Below, piece by piece: positions 8,512 through 18,555 of a stretch of 64,000 bases of DNA. The DNA lies in NCBI GenBank assembly GCA_030323885.1, contig CM059189.1:48429015-48493014 (forward strand), written 5' to 3'. Position 1 is the stretch's first letter. Each line of letters begins with the position of its first letter. The stretch comes from Branchipolynoe longqiensis (lineage: Eukaryota > Annelida > Polychaeta > Phyllodocida > Polynoidae). Under the pieces are notes generated by a model, which worked only from the letters and a program-made list of their open reading frames with translations, was not told the origin of the DNA and did not search any database. The position numbers and the translations under genes are program-made.

Positions 8512-10412
8512 ATGGAATCCGCAGCAAAATGTTTCTTCCCAGGCTGCAACAATCCGGAGGGAACCCTCGTTACTGGAAAGGAACAGCGAATAAAAAACAT
8601 TATTTCTGCAAGCATATCACACGAAGATTTGATCCATATTGGGCTCCAAGAAGACCTCGACAACAATCCAAACCTCGCTTTACAGTTTCACAAGTCCTGC
8701 GTATCCAGCTATACATCAAAGACACATATTGCTAGGGAACGAAAGCGCATAGGAACCATCGATACACATGATCATCAACAGAAAAGGAGGCGATCCGAAT
8801 TCAGCTCTTTTGATTTCAGGGTGCATTGCCTCATACGTGGTGAAAAGTGCCTCTCGAAGGACTCAAAGAATCCTTATCGATGGAGGAGTCATCCAATGTC
8901 GCAAGAGAGAGATGAAGAATGAACTTCTAACTGTATATGATGAACGAAACGATGCCTCAGCTGAGCAAGTTTGTATCCGGTTTAATGGTTCTTTAGCAGA
9001 TTTGCATGCCGTGGATGCACAGTACCATTTTGACTGTTTCACGCAATTCAGTGGTGAGCGCAACGTCAAATCTGCCTCCAACATTGCTACAAAGTCAGAG
9101 CCATCTGCATGTGATCTTGCATTCCAACATGTCGTGAACACTCTGAGAGGGAATGCATCTACAGTGTGGAATTCAGTCGAGATATACAGCTTGTGTAGAG
9201 ATCACATGGAAGCTACAGTGAGAAGTAGCAGTTTGGCTGATGACATGTGTGCTGAGAATGTCATTCAGGCAAGAGACCGAAAGGACCTTTCACAACTTGT
9301 CACACGGTTGGAAGAGCACTTTGGACCAGCTCTGGTGATAATGCAGGTGAAAGGATGTGCCAGTCTAATTTCCTTAAAAAAATATCTGCCAGCCACTCTG
9401 AAACTTGTGGAAGCAAATGATTATGATGTTGTGAAGGACATATGTCACAAGATACAAGCTGAGGTCCAGTCTACGTCTCTCCCAAAAACGACTGGATACA
9501 AGTTGGGTGACTTCACCAAGGACAGTGCCGTTTATAATTGCAGTGAAACGCTTCTCACGCTACTGTCAAGCCTATTGTCAAATGGTAAAGTTTCTAAGAA
9601 GTCTCTGGCCTTGGTGCAAGCCATACAAGCTTTAGTGTTGTGGGGATTTAACCAGACAACACTGGGCCTGGCTCTCCAAATACACCATCGCTCTGGATCG
9701 AAGGAACTGGTTGACATTCTGTACTCCAACGGTTTCTGCTGCAGCTACGACGAGGTGAAAAGATTCAGGAAATCCGTTGCCTTGCATGCTTGTGAAAGCA
9801 AACGTATCATACCCATATGGCAAAGGGAAGACTTCCGTGTGCAGTATGCTACTGAAATCTAAGGTTCCACTTCGGGCATTTGCAGATCCTGATGCGTCAG
9901 AAGAGGACTGGACAAGGGAAGGCTTCCAATTCTTGTCCTATTTGTATGGAGGTGTGGTGGCGTCAACACTAGATGGGCTGAGATTTCTACTCTTCAGCAA
10001 AATGAAGGATCCACCCAAGATTAAGAGCCTTCCTCCAATGAGCGAAGCTGCACTAGAGCACATCAAGAGACCCCGTATCCAGGTACTAACATGGCGAGCG
10101 GCAGACCAGCTACACCCACCAGATCTTGATGTTAGTGAGTATGGATGGGAGTTGAACAAAACCCTTCTTTGCCCTGTCAATGGCACTTCCACTGCTGCCT
10201 CACCATCCCTCATGCAATTTGTGGCATGTGGTTGCAAATCGAGCATGCCATGTGGGAGCCTCAAGTGCAGCTGTCGGGCAGGCAGGCTTTCCTGCACGAC
10301 GTACTGTAAATACAGAGCAGAGGAGGGATGCTCGAACGAACACACAAAACATGAATCTGCCCCATTCATGGATGGCGACGAGGACGATGATGAGGAAAAC
10401 GCAGAGGACTGA
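8512..10412 (+). pseudogene. CXC-domain protein of an unclassified transposon, in three frames
   Basis: Frame 1 (8512-8890) starts MESAAKCFFPGCNNPEG and has the element-specific region FHKSCVSSYTSK and HCLI-x-GEKC-x-KNPYRW. Frame 2 (about 8890-9850) continues CRKREMKNELLTVYDERND, DLHAVDAQYHFDCF and a long helical part. Frame 3 (about 9850-10412) reads LPPMSEAALEHIKRPRIQV, LDVSEYGW and ends in a Cys-rich CXC cluster (CGCKSSMPC, CSCRAG, CTTYCKYRAEEGC) and an acidic tail. I recall relatives with this N-terminal zinc region and CXC tail as repeated, unnamed predicted proteins in invertebrate genomes. Compared with them the middle looks shortened near 9850. CXC clusters bind zinc and DNA in other families. 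Not functional as read because of the frame breaks near 8890 and 9850. Confidence 0.7.
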
Positions 10413-10627
10413 TGGATTGGATCCTGAAACCTGAATCATGTGAAATGATATGTCACAAATGCTTTATGTATGACACATATGGCAACCTAAATGAATAAGA
10501 CAATACACCATGTCTGTTTGTTATATTGGTTTATGTACTATTTCCCAAACAAATACTACAATGTAGTTAAAAGCCATTTGACATATTTCAAATTCATCTT
10601 ATGAAAAGTGTATCTCTGCATATGCCA

Positions 10628-10945
10628 GATTTTTTTTTTTTTTTTTTGTTGTTGTCAATTAGTTGTTTAAGCAGGGAAATTTCAGTCATAGATGACTGGT
10701 CTTCCTCATTCCACTGCTGGTCGATAGAAAGCCCGAGCCTACACTTTTACTGACCCATGGGATTTTTAACCTCCCACACCACATGGACATAGTATGAGAG
10801 CAGCCGGCCTTTGATGACGCTGTAAGTTATACACAGCGGTGGAAATCCAAATTGGCATCGGGAATCGAACTGCTGACCCTCAGATTAGGAGTCTGACCTA
10901 GAAAAAAGTCAGACACTCTAACCACTCCGCCACAGAGAACTCCAC
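10628..10945 (-). mobile_element. tRNA-derived SINE of a second family, minus strand, with poly-A tail
   Basis: Read on the minus strand it begins with a tRNA-like head (GGCGGAGTGGTTAGAGTGTC, then GCAGTTCGATTCCCG as box B) and ends in a long poly-A, seen here as poly-T from 10630. It is inserted inside the CXC transposon downstream of its gene. Its tail differs from the (AAAC)n of SINE1, so it is a separate family. Confidence 0.7.
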
Positions 10946-11213
10946 ATTTAGTTTGGTTTACTTATGTATCCATCCATTGCTTTGTTTAATATTGTTTTCA
11001 TTAAATGTATAAATAGGATTGGGACTTGCTTATTCCAATTTGATACATAGTTGAGGTACAACTACACTACATATATTATTATTTTAATAGCAAAAATATC
11101 ATACTGAAATGAGTATTTCGCAATATTTTTCAGTTTTAGTTGTCGATGACAATTGCTTGTGAATGTATACTGTGGCATGTATATTTGCTCTGCAATGATA
11201 ATTTTTACACCAT

Positions 11214-11489
11214 GAGAACGGTACTTCAATATCCTTTCTTCTGGTATACTATATGTAGTGCTAAGTGCTAAGTTAGAACTGATACTATAGCTGATATACG
11301 AACACTACCTCCTAATGCCGCCAAAAATGCCGGTTTGATCCAATATGACGTCATATCAAAAATGGCCTATTAAAAGAATTGCTCACGGGTGCCAGAGTGG
11401 CACCCTCTTGATTCTCACTACCAATAACCCTATCTAGCACAATCAGCAATAAAATTGCATTAGTACGCACTTTCACACCTAAATGGCTG
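11214..11489 (-). repeat. Right terminal inverted repeat of the CXC transposon
   Basis: Inverse partner of 7727-8004; it ends CACACCTAAATGGCTG. Confidence 0.85.
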
Positions 11490-11574
11490 CAATCTGTGCA
11501 CCACTGCGGACAAATGGACAATTTACACCAAAATCTACCTGTAAATCTTGCTTATTTCCACCTTTTTGAGTTTC

Positions 11575-11850
11575 GAAAATATGTTGACAGTTGGGTTTGC
11601 ACACACACACACAAAAGCAGACAAAACGCCAACAAGTCCCTCATAGGCTTATCGTGGCCGCAGAATCACAGACAAGTTGACAGTAGGGTTTGCACACACA
11701 CAAAAGCAGACAAAACGCCAACAAGTCCCTCATAGGGTTATCGTGGCCGCAGAATCACAGACAAGTTGACAGTTGGGTTTGGACACACACACACAAAAGC
11801 AGAGAAAACGCCAACAAGTCCCTCAGGCTTATTGTGGCCGCAGAATCACA
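11575..11850. repeat. Minisatellite, three units of about 90 bp
   Basis: Units start GTTGACAGTTGGGTTTGCAC and contain (CA)n, AAAACGCCAACAAGTCCCTC and TGGCCGCAGAATCACAGACA. Copy ends are near 11672, 11765 and 11850. It is open on the + strand only by chance. Confidence 0.85.
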
Positions 11851-11977
11851 GACAATTTTCTGGGCATTAGATTTCCGCCTTTTTCGGTATTTCTTTTTAA
11901 CGTATGACTTTCAACACTGCAAACCAAGCAAACCCTGTTAATGTACGGTTCTAAATACTAACATCTCTGCATATAAA

Positions 11978-12363
11978 CAGGATTCATACAAGACCTTGAA
12001 AAGCTGGAAAGTTGGAATTTGTCTAAGGATACTTGAAAACTCTGGAAAGTGGAAAATCAGCACTATTTTTTAAAAGCCTATGTTATTCTTTTATTCATGA
12101 ATAGCTGGGGTGTCATGCACATATGTTCTTTATTCATATATCAGTGATGTTTTTTATTTAAGGTGATTTTTGTAGGTTTGTTATCCTGCCTCTTTGGTTT
12201 TTCTAATAACATAGGTTCGTTGTTATTTGTTATGCTTATTTACACTCACATCTTAAACAGTGAATTGACTCAATATGGCTCTGTTTCAGGGTACTTTAAT
12301 TTAATAAGCATCTCAAAAATGTCCTGGAAGGTCGTGGAAAGTCGTAAAATATGTATGAACCTG
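11978..12363. mobile_element. hAT-like miniature element, family Q
   Basis: Ends CAGGATTCATACAAGACC and GTATGAACCTG are inverted. The body carries the CTTGAAAA/CTGGAAAG motifs typical of the family, also at 14340 and 45647. No coding capacity. Confidence 0.65.
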
Positions 12364-12400
12364 TATAAGGCTTTCCTTTTATAATGCTTTGTAGATGAAT

Positions 12401-12734
12401 CGGGGATGAAAGATCTCATCATTTTTTATATTTACCGATTAACATTAAACAAGATGCCAAGGAATCCGGATGTATATGACCTCATTTGGGTAGTTCCATT
12501 ATTATATGACCTTAGATGCTGATAGAACATAAAACCCAAACAAGAACGAATTAGATATAGCCGATACTATAGACACGATAAGGATAGTTGAAACCTGGCT
12601 TCCAGCATTTTTCCACAATTCCTTGACAGTGCTAAGCATATGGGGGGAAATTTACGCTTCGTGGAAATTTGTTGTCGGTGTAATAATGTCGGCTTGATTT
12701 CCGCAATTTTTGTTGGAGACCACTTTCATCCCTG
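12401..12734. mobile_element. Miniature element family Z with 6-bp target duplication
   Basis: Ends CGGGGATGAAAG and CTTTCATCCCTG are inverted, flanked by ATGAAT at 12395-12400 and 12735-12740. The body contains TTTATATTTACCGATTAAC and an internal stretch (TATATGACCTTAGATGCTG ... ACATAAAACCCAAACAAG) homologous to the SINE1 tail. Ends starting CAGGG suggest the hAT superfamily. Confidence 0.8.
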
Positions 12735-12740
12735 ATGAAT

Positions 12741-13650
12741 AGCACCCCTCTGGATCAGGGTGGTGGTCCAGAAGGTGAGATGTTCACAGGGTGTTGTATC
12801 GGGTATGTTTATTATGGTCAGATTCGGAATAAAACACTTCCTGTATGGATACCACCTGAGAATCACACACTCATTATCTTAGATGGTGACAGCGGTAAAC
12901 TATGAAGCTCTCACAGGCTAAGTACCACTCACTTATGGTATATTAGCACTCATATACTTTGCTTTTGCTGTTGTGATTTCTAATGTGTAAATCACTCTAA
13001 AACTGCTGTTGAGTTGAGTGAACTGATAGAATCCTCTATTATCACTCACCAGCACACAAGTAGAAAGCATGTGGGTTTGTTCACTTTACACGCAGTATAT
13101 CTATGGGACTCACTGACTCTGTAGACTTCTGTATTAACCAAGGACACTCAGGAAGGAAGGATATTTCGATTTGGCACTCAGTTGCTCTATAAACTCTGAC
13201 TATGTGCATAGAACAGCTACAGTGCAGTGTGTGATATTGGCACTATAGTGACTCTTGTCTCTGCTGCCAGTGCCAAGGCCACTGTCTGGGTGACATTGTG
13301 CCCAGTGTGAATCATCCTTGTGTATATCTTCACTCAAGTAACTCATCAAACGAAACATGGCAATTGCATTACCCAATTATCCTGCATTTGAGGAAAAAGA
13401 AGGCCCATCCTTAGCTACTGAGTGGGAAGACTGGATAGAGGGACTAGACTCTATGCTAGCAGCAATGACAATTACGGACAATAAAGAGAAGTTTGTCAAG
13501 CTGTACCACAATTTAGGCCCTACCCCGAACGTTCTGAAGAAATTAGAACTGTTGCTAAGGAGGCTCTCAGGAAACATTATAGTCCTAAAAGAAATGCGAT
13601 ATATCTCCTGAATCAGCTCTACCAACTGACACCCACACACTCATTATCTT
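12741..13650 (+). mobile_element. Gypsy-like LTR retrotransposon remnant
   Basis: A likely 5' LTR end at about 12882 (CACACACTCATTATCTTA) is followed by a primer-binding-like site TGGTGACAGCGG and a long untranslated region, then a gag start at 13357. The same CACACACTCATTATCTTA recurs at 13632-13649, where the element stops. Most of gag and all of pol are missing. Confidence 0.55.
13357..13610 (+). pseudogene. LTR-element gag fragment
   Basis: MAIALPNYPAFEEKEGPSLA with W-x-W spacing (TEWEDWIEGL) is typical of the gag N-terminus of Mag/gypsy-like elements. Around residue 50 the sequence continues better in another frame (ERSEEIRTVAKEAL, then NAIYLLNQLYQL), so it carries a frameshift. It is truncated after about 90 codons. 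Confidence 0.6.
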
Positions 13651-13689
13651 ACGCGGGGCATGGAAAGTTTTGAAAAGTCTTAGCTTTAT

Positions 13690-13860
13690 TTGCCCCATTT
13701 CAAGACCTTGAAAAGCCTTGAATTTATCCCATTTTGGTTAATTAGTCTTGAAAAGCCTTGAATTTATCCCATTTTGGTTAATTAGTCTTGAAAAGCCCTG
13801 ACTTTATCTCATTTTGGTTAATTAGTCTTGAAAAGCCTTGAATTTGATTAAACTGTCCCC
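13690..13860. repeat. Tandem repeat, about 50-bp unit (CTTGAAAAGCCTTGAATTT)
   Basis: Three or more copies of CCTTGAATTTATCCCATTTT followed by GGTTAATTAGTCTTGAAAAG. It shares the CTTGAAAA motif with the family Q miniature elements. Confidence 0.8.
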
Positions 13861-14025
13861 ACTGATCTACATTAGTCTGAAATAGCCATTCACCATTATT
13901 GTTTTTTCCTGAAATCCAAAGCAGAATAGTCTTGAATTCCTATTTTTTTAAAAGCCTTGAATTCCATATCTTCACATGTGTACGGACCATGTGTTCATTA
14001 CTACAGTTGTGTCTGCTCTTCGTAG

Positions 14026-14343
14026 ACTGACCCGGCAGCAGTCTGGGCCGCAGATCACCGTGCACCCGAAGGCAACCGACACCCCTCACACCGACCCCTG
14101 TATGGAGCACAGCCCCTCGCCCGACCGGAAAGCTGGCCACAGGGACGGCACACCCGCACCAGTGAGCGGAAGTGACGTCACCTGCGGGGCGCCAAGGGAC
14201 CCGGCGGCGATGGTCGAGCAGCGGACGCTGCCAGTGAACGTCGGGCCAAGCGGAGACTCAGGTGACGGCAGGGGCTAGCGTCTATGTGTGCAGCGTGCTG
14301 CCGCTCGGGTCAAGCCTCAGTGGCGCCACCTACTACGTGCAGG
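14026..14343 (+). CDS. Multi-Tudor gene exon 3: linker plus start of a Tudor domain, with a frameshift
   Basis: Acceptor TCTGCTCTTCGTAG|ACTGACC; its first nucleotide completes the codon left by exon 2. The frame (LTRQQSGPQITVHPKATDTP ... RTLPVNVGPSGDSG) is a polar linker rich in Pro, Asp and His. At the GGGG run 14271-14274 it ends in TAG, while the next frame reads ASVYVCSVLPLGSSLSG and then ATYYVQ, the first strands of a Tudor domain. One extra G would explain this: either an assembly error or a real disabling allele. The exon end is uncertain; CAGG|gttcgc at 14343 is phase-compatible with exon 4 but lies on the edge of a miniature element, and the body of this Tudor domain is not found between 14.3 and 25.7 kb. 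Confidence 0.7.
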
Positions 14344-14676
14344 GTTCGCACAGATCCCCGAAAAACCTTGAATTTCTAAAGAATATTCAAGAGTACTCGA
14401 AAACCCTTGAATATTATCTGTTTTCACATAAAACCCTTGAAAATGCCAATTCCCGGTGAGCCTCACCTTTTATGCCGCTAGGGTAAATAAAACTTGTCGC
14501 AGAAAATTATTTAGTTACTCAATTATATGGTAAATTAAAACATGCTGAGAAAACATTGAAAAACTTACATCTTGTGGTACATTTTGAACACGCGAAAAAC
14601 CCTTGAAAAACTTGTGTATGAAAGTCCCCAAAACCTTTGAAAACCCTTGAGTTTCATTTTCAAATGTTTGCATGAA
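14340..14676. mobile_element. hAT-like miniature element, family Q, abutting exon 3
   Basis: Starts CAGGGTTCGCACAG and ends CATGAACCCCG. The interior has repeated CCTTGAAAA. It begins exactly where host coding stops, so it may have been inserted into or beside the exon 3 donor. Confidence 0.65.
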
Positions 14677-14837
14677 CCCCGTGAATGTTATGTAGCAGTC
14701 ACACTACGACGACAAGGGAAGGACGACAGCCCGGCGGCTGGGATTTTGTGAAATCCCGACGACCTATGCAAATTCGGGCTAAGTTGGACGACAATCAGAC
14801 GACATCGGGACAACAGACGGGACGACAGCAGGACGAC

Positions 14838-15118
14838 AGTGTCTGTGTGTCTCTATGTGTGTCTGTGTCTATGTGTGTGTCTGTGTCTATGTGTGTCTCT
14901 GTCTGTGTGTGTGTGTGACTCTGTGTCTCTATGTGTGTGTCTGTGTATGTGTCTGTGTCTCTGTGTGTGCCTCACTCTCACTCTCACTCTCACTCTGTTT
15001 CTGTGTGTGTGTCTCTGTGTGTCTCTGAGAGTCAGAGTCAGACTGAGAGTGAGAGTCAGACTGAGAGAGAGAGTGAGAGTCAGACTCAGAGTCAGAGTCA
15101 GAGTCAGAGTCAGACTCA
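14838..15118. repeat. GT/CT microsatellite, left
   Basis: TGTGTCTCTATGTGTGTCTG-type repeat turning into GAGAGTCAGACTGAGAGAG near 15030. Reading frames here are repeat artefacts. Confidence 0.9.
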
Positions 15119-15120
15119 GA

Positions 15121-15960
15121 GCAGAGAGCTTGTATATAAACAGATGAGAGGGACAACTCCCATACTAGAGCATGTAACAGCTGCCGACTGTGGCGCTCCA
15201 AGTGGTGGTTGTTGAACAGCTTAAGCATATGGGCAAACCTCAAGGCATTTTCAATGGCAGTGAGCAATCTTCATACAGAAAACATTAAATATCTCTAAAA
15301 CTACAACACCTAGAAACAAACTGATTGGAATACACATAGAAAACATGTTTACCAACAAGATTATATTAAATTGATATGGTTAGGCTTCTGGATTTCTATT
15401 AATTTTGAATAAAACTGACGTTTTTCACTACGCGTACGGCAAACTCAAGGCATTGTCAATGGCCTTGAGCAGTCTTCGTACAGAAAAAGTGAAATATCTC
15501 TAAAACTACACTACATAGAAACAAACTGTTTGGAACACATATAGAAAACATATTTAACAATGAGACTATATTAAATTTACATGGCTAGGGTTCTGAATTT
15601 CTATTAATTTTGAATAAAATACACGTTTTGCACTACACGTACGGCAAACTCAAGGCATTGTCAATGGCGGTGAGCAATCTTCATACAGAAAACGTTAAAT
15701 ATCTCTAAAACTACACCACATAGAAACAAACCGCTTGGAAGACATATAGAAAACATGTTTACCAAAAGGATTATATTAAATTGATAAGGTTAGGCTTCTG
15801 GATTTCTATTAATTTTGAATAAAAACAAATGTTTTGCATTGAGCGTACCGGCAAACTCATGGCTTGTTCAACACTAACCGCCAGGAACGCCACTGTAGCC
15901 TGTGTTACCGTTTTTTGCGGGAGTTGTCCCTCTCATCTGTTTATATACACGCTCTCTGCT
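15121..15960. mobile_element. Family Y inverted-repeat element with 208-bp internal repeats
   Basis: Ends GAGAGCTTGTATATAAACAG followed by ATGAGAGGGACAACTCCC and the inverse at about 15918-15955. The interior has direct units of about 208 bp starting GGCAAACTCAAGGCATTGTC at 15228, 15431, 15642 and a partial one at 15849. A second copy of the family is at 40142-40748. Confidence 0.75.
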
Positions 15961-16095
15961 CAGAGTCAGAGTCAGACTCAGAGTGAGAGTGTGGCACACC
16001 CAGAGACACAGACACACGCATAGACACAGACACACAGAGACATAGACACAGACACACACATAGACAGAGACACACAGAGACACATACATGGAGAG
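15961..16095. repeat. GA/CA microsatellite, right
   Basis: CAGAGTCAGACTCAGAGTG then CACACCCAGAGACACAGACA repeats, the complement-type partner of the left GT/CT tract within the foldback element. Confidence 0.85.
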
Positions 16096-16355
16096 AGAAG
16101 CAACTACAGCTTAACGACAAGACGACAGTGCCGCGACAGTGCCACAACATCGGCTGTCGTCGATTGTCGTCAAAGTTTTTCAACATGTCCAAAACGCCCA
16201 GGACAACCCGGCGACAGTGGAGAAACTGGAGGTGCCGCGGAGGTGTCGCGGCGACACCTGCGCGACACCTGCGCGACACCGGAAGTCGCTGTCGCAGAGC
16301 TGTCGTCGCCGCTTGTCGTCGTAGTGTGACTGCTACATTAGAAGAGTGGTGAATT

Positions 16356-17038
16356 CAAGTTGCATGGTCCGGTGAAACCTTTTCTTTTTTTAACCAATGG
16401 CTACATGTTGATTCTATATCTCCAAGTTGGAGATATTACTAGTGCATTAACTAATGATTTGGGACAAAATAGAAAGAATAATCGTTGAATTTATGACACC
16501 ATCCCTTTGGACACCTACTTTGAGAAAGCCATTGTGCAGGGAGGCCATTAACCAAATAGGTCAATTTTGTAACCTAATTAGCTTTGCCTTCATTCTAAGT
16601 GCACGTGTGGCTTAGTTCGGTTCCAGGAGGTCTGGTGGAAGTTTGATGGCGCCACAGCCTACATGTGCTGAATGTAAAGGTCCGCTTAGCTTAGCTAACT
16701 GTATCTGGTCGAAGGTTTGAGCAGGTTGCAATCCGATTAATTTGTGGTTTTGTGGGTTTTTCTGATAGAATAATTCATGAGTTATTGGAGTAAAGGGGGA
16801 AACAATGGCAGGAGACCAAGCTACCTACATTAGGTCAGCCCCTATCACGTGGCTATCGCGAGATTAGAAGCTGGGTCACAACAATGGGGGTTTGGCAAGT
16901 TTGTCCCAATTATTTAGGGTTCTTTCAGTTCAAATTGCTCCAAAGTTATCCAATTTTCATCAAATTCACTTCAAACTAACGTATAATTTATTTTAAAACT
17001 ATGGCAAAGATTCTAAAGCCATCGGACTATGTAACTAA
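16356..17038. mobile_element. Miniature element family W
   Basis: Ends AAGTTGCATGGTCCGGTG and ATCGGACTATGTAACT are imperfect inverted repeats, shared with elements near 24650 and 43096-43429. The AT-rich interior has no coding frame. Confidence 0.6.
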
Positions 17039-17106
17039 AGGAGCACCGTGCTCTGACTAGGTGGCGATGAGTCGTGATTATAAGGCCAAATAATATATCA
17101 AAGAAA

Positions 17107-17392
17107 ATTGGTGATCGTACCCCGCCCTTGCCTGATAAATCGCCCACCCCTAATTTAGAAAAAAAATATAATTATATTTTTTAAATCCTTAAATGGATAG
17201 GGCGAGTAGAGTGAGAAATGGAATCGGGAGTAAAGAGAGGGGAATGGACAAGGCAAGGGGGGGGGGGGGGGGGGGGGGATTTGAGGGGTAATAGGAAGGG
17301 GAGGGAGCAGGGTCGAGAGTGGTGGACACAAATTTAAATTAAAATCGCCCATCCGACCCAGATTTTTATTTCAAATGGACGATCACCAACTT
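17107..17392. mobile_element. Miniature element family V
   Basis: TTGGTGATCGTACCCCGCCC and GGACGATCACCAA are inverted ends. The interior holds a run of more than 20 G residues at about 17258-17278 and AT-rich stretches. A related end occurs at 41286. Confidence 0.55.
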
Positions 17393-17451
17393 AAAAATAA
17401 TGTACTTGGCCGCTGTGCGGCCCTTGTCTGGGTCACCAACTGTGGGGTGCA

Positions 17452-17775
17452 CCAGACGGGTGGCCGAATGAGTTAGAGCGTCCGTCTCCCGTGTTGGTAT
17501 GTCGTGGGTTCGAACCCTGGTCGAGTCAAACCAATGACTTAAAAATTGATACTTGTCGCTTCCTAACCTGGCGCTCGGCATTATTAGAATAGGGCAAGGA
17601 CTGGTTGGCTCAGTGTCAGGATAATGTGACTGAGTGGGATATCAAGTCATGGTGCTGGCGGCTTGGTCTTCCAGTGGGGCATCACTATAAAGTTGCCATG
17701 AGTGCGCACTGTCACAAGTCGGTACCCGTCCTGATATGACCTTAGATGTTGCTAGGATGTAAAACAACAAACTGT
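17452..17775 (+). mobile_element. SINE1, full length (tRNA-derived, (AAAC)n tail)
   Basis: Best reference copy of the family. tRNA-like head with box A-like GGCCGAATGAGTTAGAGC and box B GGGTTCGAACCCT; a body with GGATAGGGCAAGGACTGGTT, GACTGAGTGGGATATCA and GCACTATAAAGT; and a tail CCCGTCCTGATATGACCTTA followed by GATGTTGCTAGGATG and TAAAACAACAAAC. The tail can form a stem between CGTCCT and AGGACG (consensus) before the terminal repeat, as in SINEs mobilised by a LINE with the same 3' end. Confidence 0.9.
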
Positions 17776-18352
17776 AGGGTGCAAGTGTAGTTTAAGAAAA
17801 GAAAATAGGGGTCTAGGCCACAGGAGAAACAAACTTAGTTTCCGGTTTGTTGGGTGATTTGAGTAGTTTTGTTAAGTGATTTGATAGTCCTGGTTGTACT
17901 GATTTTGTGTGTGTCATGTTTTGTGGTCAGTTACTACCCCTTCACAAGGACGATATTTTTCAGTTTTTAAGCGGATTTCCGGGTTTTTTCACAGCCTGGG
18001 GGCATTTTTCATTTAGATGTAAATTTGAGGAGAAATAAAAATGATGGGGCGTACGTTTCATGTAGTACTCCCCAAGCATAGGTTTTGCACAATGCATATG
18101 ACCAATCATTACAGGGTCTGCCTGGAGAGCATTCTGCTGTCACTAATGGGACTGTTTTACTATTATTATGGCCCACCTCACATCGATTTCCGCTTTTTTC
18201 CTCACACACCACTATTATCCCTGCTTTATAGTTGACTTGTTTTGTATAATAGTAACTTTGAACTACTCTTCTATCTGACTATGACATGAATTCTTGCTGC
18301 TCTGACACTCGTCGTTCACCCATTTCATATTTACCTAGTTGCTGGTCTTAGG
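17776..18352. other. Intronic sequence without recognised feature
   Basis: AT-rich, many stops in all frames, no similarity to the repeat families defined here. Confidence 0.6.
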
Positions 18353-18555
18353 ACCAAACGGGATGGCCGAATGAGTTGAGCGTCCGTTTCCCGTTTTGGT
18401 AGATTGTGGGATTTGATCCTTGGTCGAGTCAAACCAATGACTTAAATATTGATACTTGTCACTTCATAGCCAGGCGCTTGACATTACTAGGATAGAACAA
18501 GGACTGATAGGCTCAGTGTCAGGATAATGTGACTGAGTGGGATATCAGGTCATGA
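18353..18555 (+). mobile_element. SINE1, 3'-truncated
   Basis: Head and body up to GACTGAGTGGGATATCAGGTCATG; the stem-loop tail is absent. Sense orientation. Confidence 0.85.

Larger units (their letters stand above)
7727..11489 (+). mobile_element. DNA transposon with about 280-bp inverted terminal repeats and a CXC-protein gene
   Basis: Left repeat 7727-8004 (CAGCCATAGGTGTGAAAGTG ...) and right repeat 11214-11489 are inverted copies matching over almost their whole length, including AATGCAATTTTATTGC, GGATCAAACC and AGAAAGGATATTGAAGTACC. Between them lies a broken gene for a cysteine-rich protein and a reverse-oriented SINE. No transposase core (DDE or YR) was recognised in the remaining protein and the exact ends and target duplication are unclear. 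The superfamily is left open. Confidence 0.75.
14691..16337. mobile_element. Foldback DNA transposon with 26-bp perfect ends and TTA target duplication
   Basis: Ends TGTAGCAGTCACACTACGAC and its inverse match perfectly over 26 bp and are flanked by TTA at 14688-14690 and 16338-16340. Both subterminal zones are packed with CGACGACA / TGTCGTCG motifs (14705-14838 and 16110-16325). The interior holds GT/CT microsatellites and a second nested inverted-repeat element. No transposase gene. Confidence 0.85.

Noticed and set aside
10850..10945. A minus-strand tRNA gene
   Set aside because: It is the head of a SINE with poly-A tail; the anticodon arm is disrupted by inserted bases.
14839..15147. Cys/Val-rich or Ser/Glu-rich proteins on both strands
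   Set aside because: Translations of GT/CT and GA microsatellite in a foldback element.
17452..17530. tRNA genes at the SINE1 heads (box A and box B present)
   Set aside because: More than 20 near-identical copies followed by the same 250-nt body and (AAAC)n tail; they are SINE heads, and the cloverleaf is imperfect.
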